Shown here: positions 1-6,469 of the stretch, in pieces
Layout of the letters: each line of letters opens with the position of its first letter
Numbering within the stretch: the stretch's first letter is position 1
Assembly: GCA_041287365.1 (NCBI GenBank)
Contig: JBEULL010000008.1
Location: forward strand, 1 to 21,740
Length of the DNA: 21,740 nt
Direction: 5' to 3'
Source of the DNA: JAQVIJ01 sp041287365
GTDB lineage: Bacteria > Desulfobacterota > Dissulfuribacteria > Dissulfuribacterales > DYLC01
The notes under the pieces: generated by a model
Database searches by the model: none
What the model saw: the letters and a program-made list of their open reading frames with translations, nothing else
Told to the model about the DNA's origin: nothing
Translations under genes and position numbers: made by a program

Positions 1-140
1 AAGGGCGTAAACTCCGCCCAACCCTTCTCAGCCAAAACCCTCGTTATCGCAGCAGTAAGGGTAGTCTTACCATGATCTATGTGACCTATCGTACCTACAT
101 TCACATGCGGCTTGTTACGCTCAAATTTTTTCTTACCCAT
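1..140 (-). CDS. tuf: Elongation factor Tu, N-terminal part (cut by window edge)
   Basis: This is the first 46 codons of the GTPase that carries aminoacyl-tRNA to the ribosome. The start MGKKKFERNKPHVNVGTIGH is typical of bacterial EF-Tu, and the P-loop GHIDHGKTTLT follows at about residues 19-29. The rest of the gene lies outside the window. The start ATG is at 138-140 and has an AGGGGG ribosome-binding site a few bases upstream. It lies 18 nt downstream of rpsG on the same strand, so it is the third gene of the str operon. In many bacteria fusA (EF-G) sits between rpsG and tuf, but it does not here. EF-G and other GTPases share the P-loop, but the N-terminal residues are specific for EF-Tu. 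Confidence 0.95.
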   Translation of the reverse strand, partial: MGKKKFERNKPHVNVGTIGHIDHGKTTLTAAITRVLAEKGWAEFTP

Positions 141-158
141 AGCGCCCCCTTTATATTA

Positions 159-629
159 TTACCAACGATAATGCGCAAAGGCCTTATTGGCCTCGGCCAT
201 ACGATGTGTGTCTTCCTTTTTCTTGAAAGCAGAACCTTTTTGCTGAGCGGCATCCAGAAGCTCGGAAGCCAGACGCTGAGCCATTGTCTTCTCAGATCTC
301 TTTCGAGAATAACCTATCAGCCATCGAATAGCCAAAGCCTGCCTGCGATCCGGCCTGACCTCCATAGGCACCTGATAGGTGGCTCCGCCCACCCGCCTGG
401 AACGAACTTCAACCACAGGCTTGACATTCTCCACTGCACGCTCAAAGAGCTTGAAAGGATCGTCCTTGGCCCTCTGCTCTATCAGATCGAGCGCACTATA
501 AAAAATGGATCTGGCGACGGACTTTTTGCCATCCCACATGATACAATTGATAAACTTGGCAGCCAGCTTGCTGCTGTATTTAGGATCTGCCGCCACATCT
601 TTTTTTGCAACATCTCTTCTTCTTGGCAT
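159..629 (-). CDS. rpsG: 30S ribosomal protein S7
   Basis: S7 is a primary 16S rRNA binder that nucleates assembly of the 30S head. The 156-residue product has the usual length and reads as S7 throughout: it starts MPRRRDVAKK, has the conserved GGATYQVPMEV segment near residues 81-91 and RWLIGYSR near 103-110, and ends in AEANKAFAHYRW. ATG at 627-629 is preceded by GAGGAG. It sits between rpsL (47 nt upstream) and tuf (18 nt downstream). In E. coli, S7 represses its own operon by binding the rpsL-rpsG intercistronic RNA. Whether the 47-nt gap here does this cannot be judged from the sequence. Confidence 0.98.
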   Translation of the reverse strand: MPRRRDVAKKDVAADPKYSSKLAAKFINCIMWDGKKSVARSIFYSALDLIEQRAKDDPFKLFERAVENVKPVVEVRSRRVGGATYQVPMEVRPDRRQALAIRWLIGYSRKRSEKTMAQRLASELLDAAQQKGSAFKKKEDTHRMAEANKAFAHYRW

Positions 630-676
630 ATCAAAAAAATCTCCTCGAAAAAACCAGCCTTATCGAAACATAGAAG

Positions 677-1048
677 CTATTTGGGCTTCTTTGCGCCGTA
701 CTTCGATCTGCTTCTGCGCCTGTCTTTGACCCCCACAGCATCCAAGGTGCCCCTGATGATGTGATAACGCACACCGGGCAAGTCCTTTACACGACCGCCC
801 CTGATCAGCACAACAGAGTGCTCCTGCAGATTATGACCGATACCAGGTATATATGAAGTAACCTCCATGCCGTTGGTCAAACGCACACGAGCTACCTTTC
901 TCAAAGCAGAGTTAGGCTTTTTGGGAGTAGTGGTATAAACCCTTGTACAGACACCTCGCTTTTGAGGGCAGGAATCCAGGGCAGGCGATTTGGTCTTATG
1001 AAGAACCTTTTTCCTACCCTTTCTGATAAGCTGATTTATTGTAGGCAT
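677..1048 (-). CDS. rpsL: 30S ribosomal protein S12
   Basis: S12 lies at the decoding centre of the 30S subunit. The product is 123 residues, the normal length. It carries the conserved TTPKKPNSALRKVARVRLTN block (about residues 39-58) and the loop VLIRGGRVKDLPGVRYH (about 81-97). The lysines in both loops, where streptomycin-resistance substitutions arise, are the wild-type residues. The frame stays open for 40 codons further upstream, to 1168, but that stretch contains the operon promoter. I therefore chose the ATG at 1046-1048, which has AAGGGG about 8 nt upstream and gives the family N-terminus MPTINQLIRKGR. It is the first gene of rpsL-rpsG-tuf. Confidence 0.98.
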   Translation of the reverse strand: MPTINQLIRKGRKKVLHKTKSPALDSCPQKRGVCTRVYTTTPKKPNSALRKVARVRLTNGMEVTSYIPGIGHNLQEHSVVLIRGGRVKDLPGVRYHIIRGTLDAVGVKDRRRSRSKYGAKKPK

Positions 1049-1086
1049 TATATAAACCCCTTGACTCAAAAAAAATAAAGCCCCTT

Positions 1087-1103
1087 CTCCGCTCAAAGCG
1101 GAG
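1087..1103 (-). other. Hairpin in the rpsL leader RNA
   Basis: A perfect 7-bp stem CTCCGCT/AGCGGAG with a 3-nt loop lies in the leader about 20 nt after the predicted transcription start. A U-rich run follows, but only about a dozen bases later, so it is not a standard intrinsic terminator. It could act as an attenuator or a protein-binding site, or be incidental. Confidence 0.4.
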
Positions 1104-1127
1104 ACCAAGCACAAATAAAGTCTGACC

Positions 1128-1156
1128 TTTATACTAAAACTCAAAAAATCTGTCAA
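1128..1156 (-). promoter_or_regulatory. Sigma-70 promoter of the str operon
   Basis: On the minus strand the -35 hexamer TTGACA (1151-1156) and -10 hexamer TATAAA (1128-1133) are separated by exactly 17 nt. That is nearly consensus, as expected for a strong ribosomal-protein promoter. Transcription should begin near 1121, leaving a leader of about 70 nt before rpsL. Confidence 0.85.
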
Positions 1157-1244
1157 GGGGGCACTCACAAGCTTTTAACAGAGTAATACAAGAGACTGAC
1201 AGGCGGCAACCAAGGGTGATTCCCGCTTTGACAATTTTTCTTAC

Positions 1245-1272
1245 TTGACAAAACATCACCTGGCATTATAAT
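1245..1272 (+). promoter_or_regulatory. Sigma-70 promoter of the thiamin operon
   Basis: TTGACA (1245-1250) and TATAAT (1267-1272) are both perfect hexamers separated by 16 nt. They lie just upstream of the TPP riboswitch, so the transcript should start near 1279, a few bases before the aptamer. It is divergent from the str promoter, with about 90 bp between the two -35 boxes. Confidence 0.85.
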
Positions 1273-1283
1273 TTTTTCTTAAT

Positions 1284-1376
1284 TCGTTGGGGGAGCCTGC
1301 AAGGGCAGGCTGAGAGGTTGGCCGTAGCCACGACCCCTTATAACCTGATCTGGATCATACCAGCGTAGGGAAACGA
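1284..1376 (+). ncRNA. TPP riboswitch (thi box) aptamer
   Basis: The aptamer shows the full thi-box signature. GGGGGAGCC is followed by a GCCTGC/GCAGGC stem, then CTGAGAGG (about 1310-1317), ACCCCTT (about 1333-1339), and ACCTGATCTGGATCATACC with GCGTAGGGAA (about 1343-1372). The P1 stem can close as TCGTT (1284-1288) with AACGA (1372-1376). It senses thiamin pyrophosphate and turns the downstream genes off when TPP is plentiful. Its place directly before thiC and thi4 fits that role. Confidence 0.96.
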
Positions 1377-1403
1377 GCTGAAACAATTTTATTATTTGTT
1401 TAT

Positions 1404-1459
1404 AAAGCCGTTCCACTACCAACGATCATTCAAGATCAAGGCAGTTGAACGGTTTTTTT
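1404..1459 (+). terminator. Intrinsic terminator (riboswitch attenuator)
   Basis: A long hairpin pairs CCGTTC (1408-1413) with GAACGG (1447-1452). Three more pairs (1415-1417 with 1443-1445) lie beyond one mismatch, and seven T residues follow at 1453-1459. It stands between the TPP aptamer and thiC, the position expected for a riboswitch expression platform. It suggests that TPP causes premature transcription termination. I could not identify the competing antiterminator pairing with certainty. Confidence 0.8.
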
Positions 1460-1474
1460 ATTGGTAGGCCGTCG

Positions 1475-1516
1475 ATGAAAAAGAAAACAATGAAAAAAGG
1501 AGTCGTCACCACATGA
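1475..1516 (+). CDS. Possible 13-codon leader peptide overlapping the thiC start
   Basis: Between the attenuator and thiC a short frame starts at ATG 1475 and reads MKKKTMKKGVVTT. It ends at TGA 1514-1516, which overlaps the thiC start codon as ATGA. An inner ATG at 1490 shares the frame. The thiC ribosome-binding site AAGGAG lies inside this small ORF, so its translation could affect access to thiC by coupling. Its own Shine-Dalgarno is weak (GGTAGG a few bases upstream at best). It may be chance, and I keep confidence low. Confidence 0.22.
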   Translation: MKKKTMKKGVVTT

Positions 1517-2787
1517 CACTTATCCAAACCCTCAAAAACGGTATCATTCCGGAAGAGTTGAAGGTATTGGCGCAGAAAGAACACCTTGTCGTAGAACAAC
1601 TGGCAGCCGACATCCTTTCCGGCGAAACAGTGGCCCTGGGTTACAGGACAAAACGAGGGCCTATTCTGGTGGGCAAAGGGGTCTCCACCAAGGTAAACGC
1701 CAATATCGGGGCAAGTACCCTGAGATCTTCTGTCGATGAAGAACGCACAAAACTCCGAGCGGCCCTGCGAGCCAAAGCGGATGCGGTCATGGACCTATCC
1801 TTGGCTGACAACCTGACGGAAATCCGCTCTATGGTGCTTAAAGACTCCACTGTGCCTGTGGGCACGGTCCCACTGTATGAGGCCGCCACTCTGGCCAGAT
1901 TGCGCAGAGGCGCTGTGATCCATCTGGATAACGAGGAATTCTTTGAAGTACTGGAACGCCAGATGCAGGAAGGTGTCGATTTTCTCACAGTGCATGTGGG
2001 AGTGACCAAGGAGCTGATCTCCCGCTATGAAACAGGAAAACGCGTGGAAGGGATAGTTTCAAGAGGAGGGGCCATAACCGCCGCCTACATCAAACAGACT
2101 GGCAACGAAAACCCCTTATATGAAGGATACGATCGTCTTCTCGATCTTTGCGAAAAATATGACACCGTGCTGAGTCTAGGCGACGGCCTGAGGCCCGGCG
2201 CCATCGCCGATGCCTCCGATTTCTTCGAGATAAGCGAGCAGAAAACTTTAGGGGAGCTGCAACAGAGGGCTTTGGAACGTGGAGTCATGAGCATGATAGA
2301 GGGACCGGGGCATGTGCCTCTGCATCTCGTAAAAGAGTCCGTAGAACGCATCAAACGCCTGACTCACAACGCACCACTCTATCTACTCGGCCCCATAGTC
2401 ACGGATGTTGCACCCGGCTATGATCACATCACTGCCGCCATAGGTGGCGCAATGGCAGGCATGAGCGGAGCGGATTTCATCTGCTACGTCACACCCTCCG
2501 AACACCTCGGACTTCCCAGCGAAGACGATGTATTCCAAGGCGTAATAGCCGCACGCATCGCAGCCCATGCAGCGGATATAGCCAAAAACCGACCGGACGC
2601 AGCGAATTGGGACCTGGAGATATCCAAGGCCCGTAAGTCCCTGGACTGGGACAGACAGATCAATCTTGCCATAGACCCGGAACGGGCAAAAAATGTACGC
2701 AAAGAACGATCAGGAGAAGGGGCCTGCACCATGTGTGCGGAATACTGCGTATTTTTGGTACTGAAGGACTCACTTCCAAAACTGTAA
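1513..2787 (+). CDS. thiC: Phosphomethylpyrimidine synthase ThiC (short form)
   Basis: ThiC is a radical-SAM enzyme that rearranges aminoimidazole ribotide to hydroxymethylpyrimidine phosphate, the pyrimidine half of thiamin. Recognisable blocks are KVNANIG (60-66), VPVGTVPLYEA (114-124), SLGDGLRPGAIADASD (about 221-236), MIEGPGHVPLHL (about 261-272), GPIVTDVAPGYDHIT (about 293-307) and YVTPSEHLGLP (about 325-335). The C-terminal cysteines C405, C408 and C412 (CX2CX3C) should hold the 4Fe-4S cluster. At 424 residues it matches the short archaeal/clostridial-type ThiC, not the 600-residue proteobacterial form. The conserved DLSTG segment is altered to DLSLAD near residues 94-99. The start has AAGGAG 10 nt upstream. 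It is the first gene of a TPP-riboswitch operon with thi4. Confidence 0.95.
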   Translation: MTLIQTLKNGIIPEELKVLAQKEHLVVEQLAADILSGETVALGYRTKRGPILVGKGVSTKVNANIGASTLRSSVDEERTKLRAALRAKADAVMDLSLADNLTEIRSMVLKDSTVPVGTVPLYEAATLARLRRGAVIHLDNEEFFEVLERQMQEGVDFLTVHVGVTKELISRYETGKRVEGIVSRGGAITAAYIKQTGNENPLYEGYDRLLDLCEKYDTVLSLGDGLRPGAIADASDFFEISEQKTLGELQQRALERGVMSMIEGPGHVPLHLVKESVERIKRLTHNAPLYLLGPIVTDVAPGYDHITAAIGGAMAGMSGADFICYVTPSEHLGLPSEDDVFQGVIAARIAAHAADIAKNRPDAANWDLEISKARKSLDWDRQINLAIDPERAKNVRKERSGEGACTMCAEYCVFLVLKDSLPKL

Positions 2788-2917
2788 AGAAAGTTGACGG
2801 AATCGCAAAAATGTAAGGGTTACCACAAGGAAGCCTCAAAAATCAAAAGGGTTGTTGAATATCAAGAAACGATTTTGTGGGCCTCCACATAATACATATC
2901 AAAAGGAGCTAAAAACA

Positions 2918-3697
2918 ATGATGCGGGAATTACACATTACCAAAGGCATTCTCGAACACCACATGAAGGACTTCATGGACAGTCTATCGAGCGATGTAGT
3001 CATAGTGGGCGCAGGCCCATCCGGCCTGGTGGCAGCCGGATATCTGGCGCAGAATGGCCTGAATGTCACAGTGCTCGAAAAAAAGCTCGCCCCAGGAGGC
3101 GGCATATGGGGCGGCGGCATGGGCTACAAATATGTCATAGCCCAGGAAGAGGCCAGATGCGTGTTGGATGACTACAATATCTTCTATCGCCGGGTGGACG
3201 AAAACTTCGTGGCAGTGGATTCCATTGCCATGGCTTCAGGTCTTATCTTCGGAGCCACTCAGAAGGGCGCCAAAATCTTCAATCTGATCACGGTGGAAGA
3301 CCTGATGGTAAGCGAAGGCCGTGTCAGAGGCGTAGTTGTCAACAATACCTTCGCTCTGATGAACGGATTTCCCATTGATCCAGTCACATTGGAGGCAAAG
3401 GCCGTGGTGGATGCAACCGGTCACTCCCATGACATCGTGAAGACGCTTTCCGACAAAAACGATATCAAATTGTTCACTCCAACAGGCAAACCCATTGGAG
3501 AAAGGTCGCTTTTTGCAGAACCAGCGGAGAAGGCCGTGGTCGAAAACACCAAAGAGGTATATCCAGGACTTTTTGTATGCGGCATGTCAACCGCAGCGGT
3601 ATTCGGTGGCTACAGAATGGGGCCGATCTTCGGCGGCATGCTCCTCTCAGGCAAAAAACTGGCAGAATTACTGAACGAATATGTAAAAAAACACTAA
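2918..3697 (+). CDS. thi4: Thi4-family ADP-thiazole synthase
   Basis: Thi4 makes the ADP-thiazole precursor of thiamin from NAD, glycine and a sulfur source. Archaeal and anaerobic bacterial members use free sulfide with iron, while the yeast enzyme sacrifices its own cysteine. The protein has an N-terminal FAD/NAD-type fold with VVIVGAGPSGLVAAGYLA (27-44), PGGGIWGGGMGYK (59-71), VVDATGHSHD (163-172) and a C-terminal RMGPIFGGMLLSGKKLAE (233-250). Candidate metal ligands D154 and H169 are kept. The residue aligned with the yeast donor cysteine (histidine in archaeal forms) appears to be P152, in FPIDP. I chose ATG 2918 because AAAGGAG lies upstream and the 259-residue product matches family length; an upstream TTG at 2852 would add 22 unrelated residues. 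It lies 130 nt downstream of thiC. No thiG or thiS is in the window. Confidence 0.92.
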   Translation: MMRELHITKGILEHHMKDFMDSLSSDVVIVGAGPSGLVAAGYLAQNGLNVTVLEKKLAPGGGIWGGGMGYKYVIAQEEARCVLDDYNIFYRRVDENFVAVDSIAMASGLIFGATQKGAKIFNLITVEDLMVSEGRVRGVVVNNTFALMNGFPIDPVTLEAKAVVDATGHSHDIVKTLSDKNDIKLFTPTGKPIGERSLFAEPAEKAVVENTKEVYPGLFVCGMSTAAVFGGYRMGPIFGGMLLSGKKLAELLNEYVKKH

Positions 3698-3770
3698 ACC
3701 TGATGATCTCGCGAAAAGTCATTTTGGAGGATAGCTAAATAAAAAGCGCCGCATGCAAGGCGCAGACGTC

Positions 3771-3855
3771 AATGTTAAATGTTGAATGTTTAATGTTGAA
3801 TGAAGGTGAATTAAACCACAATTTAACATCTAACATTAAAGAATAAACATTTTTA
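3771..3855. repeat. AT-rich AATGTTGA-type repeats forming a long inverted repeat
   Basis: Between the convergent thi4 and DUF6178 genes the sequence repeats the unit AATGTT(A/G/T)A about four times (3771-3801). It is then followed by the complementary units AACAT(C/T) (about 3825-3851). The two halves can pair as an imperfect stem of about 25 bp, and TTTTT follows on the plus strand. Such an element may end transcription for one or both operons, or be a dispersed intergenic repeat. A small GC hairpin GCGCC/GGCGC (3746-3763) lies just upstream. I saw no second copy in this window. Confidence 0.65.
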
Positions 3856-3893
3856 ATACAGCAGTTAGTGAATTTTTGCAATGCCATTAAACC

Positions 3894-5741
3894 TCACTCT
3901 GTCATAACTATCAAAGAAGACAGGTATCTGAAATCTGTTTTTCGCTTCTCAGCAGCAACGAACGCTGGTTTGTCATTGGACCAGCGTTCGGGCTTCAAGT
4001 CTTCTCCAAATGTTTGCACAAGTAAATCCATATCATCGCACAAGGCATTCAAGGCAGGGAGGAAGGTTTCCATGCGCGGCATAGACCATTTTCCCAACAG
4101 TTCCTTACTGCACTCACTGCCGTTTTCGACAGCCTGCGATGGCCTGGTGATCAACAGACGCAGTGCCCCTTCGAACTCCCTGCGGCCTTTGACAGGATCT
4201 GCCTCATAGATACGGCAAATGTTCCACAACTCCACTGTATCAATGGGTTCGAAGACCGGCATTCCGGTAAGAATCTGCTTGACCAGTGCCGTAGACAAGG
4301 CCATCTGCCAGGACAACGCCCTGTAATCCTTGATATTGGTGGCTTCCCATGGCACGACCCCCTGCCACACGGACCAGTGCGGCAAGAGACGCGAGATGAG
4401 CACCGCCCATTCCAGGATCTCCCTAACAGTCTTCCTGGCGGAGTCGATCTGGCTCATTTCCGAAAATTCCACATAATTGAAGGAAGTGTCCTGCCAAAAT
4501 ACAGGTCTATTGCGCAACAGGCCCTCCAGGAGATGTCTCTGATGGTCCTGCATAAGAGAAAGATCGCCTGGAATAAGGCCGCTTTGATGCAAAACCTTCG
4601 CCTCCTTTGAAACGGCCTTGATTTCAGACATGGCAAATCTGATGATATCCTCCAGGACGCTTTTGTCCAATATTTCGAAAGAGGTTCTCCCCATTCTCTT
4701 CGCGGCCAATTCCAGGCCCAGGTTCAAAAATCCGGATGTCTTATCCAGGGCTGCGATCATTCGCTCGGGGTCGTCCAGGTCACACGCATCAGCCACAAGT
4801 ATCTTGTTGGCCACGCCGATCCACTCAAAGACAATCCTTTCCATTGCCCTGTCTTTGACCAAAGGCTGCAATGCCTGACGCAGCACAGGATATTCTCCGA
4901 CATAGAGACTTGGGACAAAAGCCGGCACCAAATCCGACGAATCAGAGGAGGAACCCACGAATTCAATGCCGTCCGCGAATCTTATTCCATGACTGACCAG
5001 AGGCGCATATATCTCCAGGGCATCTATGTAGTCGGGAACACCCCATTCCTCCAGCCTGAGGCGTTTCATGACATAGGCATCTTCGCTGTGTTCAGTCATG
5101 GTCTTATACAGAAGAAGCTCCATGACACCCTGATAGTATTCAAACGACATGTCCAAAACAGCCTTCAACAACCTTTCAATCACAGGGATTGTCTCTTCTT
5201 TCACAAATTCCAGGAAATAAATATCGTCGAGGGTAAAGGCCGGCAGAACATCCTTCGCCTCCTGAATATCCATATCGTCAGGCCGTTTTTGAACAGACAC
5301 AAACATTTTCAGGACACATGGAAGCAATGCCTCATCCCTGGCTCTCAACCAGTTCAACCAGTTGGGCACGACTGTCTCGCCTGATTCAAAGAGCAATACA
5401 AGCCAGGTCAGTACCTTTTCCAGCACAAGACGATCCCTGCTCCAACAATCGAAATCGAACATGAACTGAATCTGCTCTGGTGAGGCCATGGAAATAATCT
5501 CAAGGGAATCGGCAGGCCCCACCGCCTTTATGGTCCAGAACAGTTCCTGTGGCGGCATACCACGCACGATGGCCATCGAATGTTCGGAAAGGGCAATCAA
5601 TTCATGCCTGCGGTCCCATGGAGCAGATAGAACCAGAGAGACCTGTTCCAGCAGGGAGAATTTGTTGAAAAGTCTTTCCGCCTGTAAAGATGGCATGTCC
5701 AACAGCTTCAAGGGGTTCATATTCTGACTTTCCTGTAACAT
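3894..5741 (-). CDS. Uncharacterised protein, DUF6178-like
   Basis: This 615-residue soluble protein has no signal peptide or obvious membrane helix. I recognise it by pattern as DUF6178: an N-terminal leader with LLDMPS, then PPQELFWTIKAVGPADSLEI (about 63-82) and ASPEQIQFMFDFDCWSRDRL (about 86-105). That last segment is rich in tryptophan, leucine and acidic residues. The family is, to my knowledge, largely confined to deltaproteobacterial lineages and has no known function. The body is mainly alpha-helical with many charged residues and no visible catalytic motif. The start ATG at 5739-5741 has AGAGG a few bases upstream and lies only 10 nt after rsmG, so it is probably cotranscribed with dnaB and rsmG. 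A second in-frame ATG (MNPLK) lies seven codons in. The family assignment is from memory. Confidence 0.75.
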   Translation of the reverse strand: MLQESQNMNPLKLLDMPSLQAERLFNKFSLLEQVSLVLSAPWDRRHELIALSEHSMAIVRGMPPQELFWTIKAVGPADSLEIISMASPEQIQFMFDFDCWSRDRLVLEKVLTWLVLLFESGETVVPNWLNWLRARDEALLPCVLKMFVSVQKRPDDMDIQEAKDVLPAFTLDDIYFLEFVKEETIPVIERLLKAVLDMSFEYYQGVMELLLYKTMTEHSEDAYVMKRLRLEEWGVPDYIDALEIYAPLVSHGIRFADGIEFVGSSSDSSDLVPAFVPSLYVGEYPVLRQALQPLVKDRAMERIVFEWIGVANKILVADACDLDDPERMIAALDKTSGFLNLGLELAAKRMGRTSFEILDKSVLEDIIRFAMSEIKAVSKEAKVLHQSGLIPGDLSLMQDHQRHLLEGLLRNRPVFWQDTSFNYVEFSEMSQIDSARKTVREILEWAVLISRLLPHWSVWQGVVPWEATNIKDYRALSWQMALSTALVKQILTGMPVFEPIDTVELWNICRIYEADPVKGRREFEGALRLLITRPSQAVENGSECSKELLGKWSMPRMETFLPALNALCDDMDLLVQTFGEDLKPERWSNDKPAFVAAEKRKTDFRYLSSLIVMTE

Positions 5742-5751
5742 AATAAAACCT

Positions 5752-6429
5752 CTAAGGCCGATGTGGCCGTAATACGATCAAAAAACGCTCATGCCCGTTC
5801 AATGGATTTCTGCCCGGCAACACTTCACAAAAAAGCCCGAACCTGCCGATGCAGGCCTCAGCCGCCTTCAAATCCTCATGAAAATGGGGTCCTTTCAAAG
5901 AGACCATGCAACCTGTTTTCGATGTAACAGGCAGGGCCATCGCCACGAAATCCGAGATCGAACAAACCGCCTGACTCAAAACGAGATCCACTCCTTTCTG
6001 AGGGAACGTCTGAAAGACACTCTGTAGCGGGGCATGCCCCTCGCCAACCAGGCACTGCTCGGCATACATGCCCTGCACCCCCAGTTTCGTGATGATATTT
6101 TTCAAGAAAGATATACGTTTGCGCCTTGCATCCGCCAGGAACATGAGCACTGACGGCCTCAACAGCTTGAAAAGCAACCCCGGAATACCAGCACCTGTGC
6201 CTATGTCCAGGGCGGATTTCATATCACCGGGCAGAGCGCCATGCAAAAACAAGGTATCTCCGAGGTGTTTTGCAATCAGCTCTTCCTCAGCCAGAGCGCC
6301 TGTCAAATTGGTGCGGCGATTCCAGAAAAAAAGCTCATCGAAATAAACGGCAAGGGCGGATATAATAGAAAAATCGAGAAAACAATCACTATCTTTCAAC
6401 AGATGAGACAGAAACTCTATTCTATCCAT
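5752..6429 (-). CDS. rsmG: 16S rRNA (guanine-527 N7) methyltransferase RsmG
   Basis: RsmG (GidB) methylates G527 of 16S rRNA using SAM. The product is 225 residues from the chosen ATG (E. coli 207). It shows FWNRRTNLTG (35-44), the SAM-binding glycine motif ALDIGTGAGIPG (73-84), FLADARRKRISFLK (97-110) and the LKGP segment after the fifth strand. The usual SRA motif reads SQA here, with Q153 in place of the conserved arginine. The frame is open upstream to a TTG at 6489 that overlaps dnaB. I preferred ATG 6427-6429 for family length, although no clear Shine-Dalgarno precedes it. It lies 40 nt after dnaB and 10 nt before the DUF6178 gene. Confidence 0.9.
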   Translation of the reverse strand: MDRIEFLSHLLKDSDCFLDFSIISALAVYFDELFFWNRRTNLTGALAEEELIAKHLGDTLFLHGALPGDMKSALDIGTGAGIPGLLFKLLRPSVLMFLADARRKRISFLKNIITKLGVQGMYAEQCLVGEGHAPLQSVFQTFPQKGVDLVLSQAVCSISDFVAMALPVTSKTGCMVSLKGPHFHEDLKAAEACIGRFGLFCEVLPGRNPLNGHERFLIVLRPHRP

Positions 6430-6469
6430 AATGATACGTAGGTAGAAGCAGGTCTCTGTGCCTGCCCCG

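Noticed and set aside
72..764. Plus-strand open frame of 230 codons across the str operon
   Set aside because: It lies antisense to tuf, rpsG and rpsL, which are certain genes, and its translation resembles no protein.
1049..1168. 40-codon upstream extension of the rpsL frame
   Set aside because: It contains the str promoter and leader, and S12 has its normal length from 1048.
1228..1233. Second TTGACA upstream of the thi operon
   Set aside because: No -10 hexamer lies 16-18 nt downstream. The pair at 1245-1272 is far better.
2852..2917. TTG start giving a longer Thi4
   Set aside because: There is no Shine-Dalgarno for it, and the extra residues are unlike the family. ATG 2918 has AAAGGAG.
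3771..3802. CRISPR-like array
   Set aside because: The units are 7-8 nt with no spacers, and there are no cas genes.
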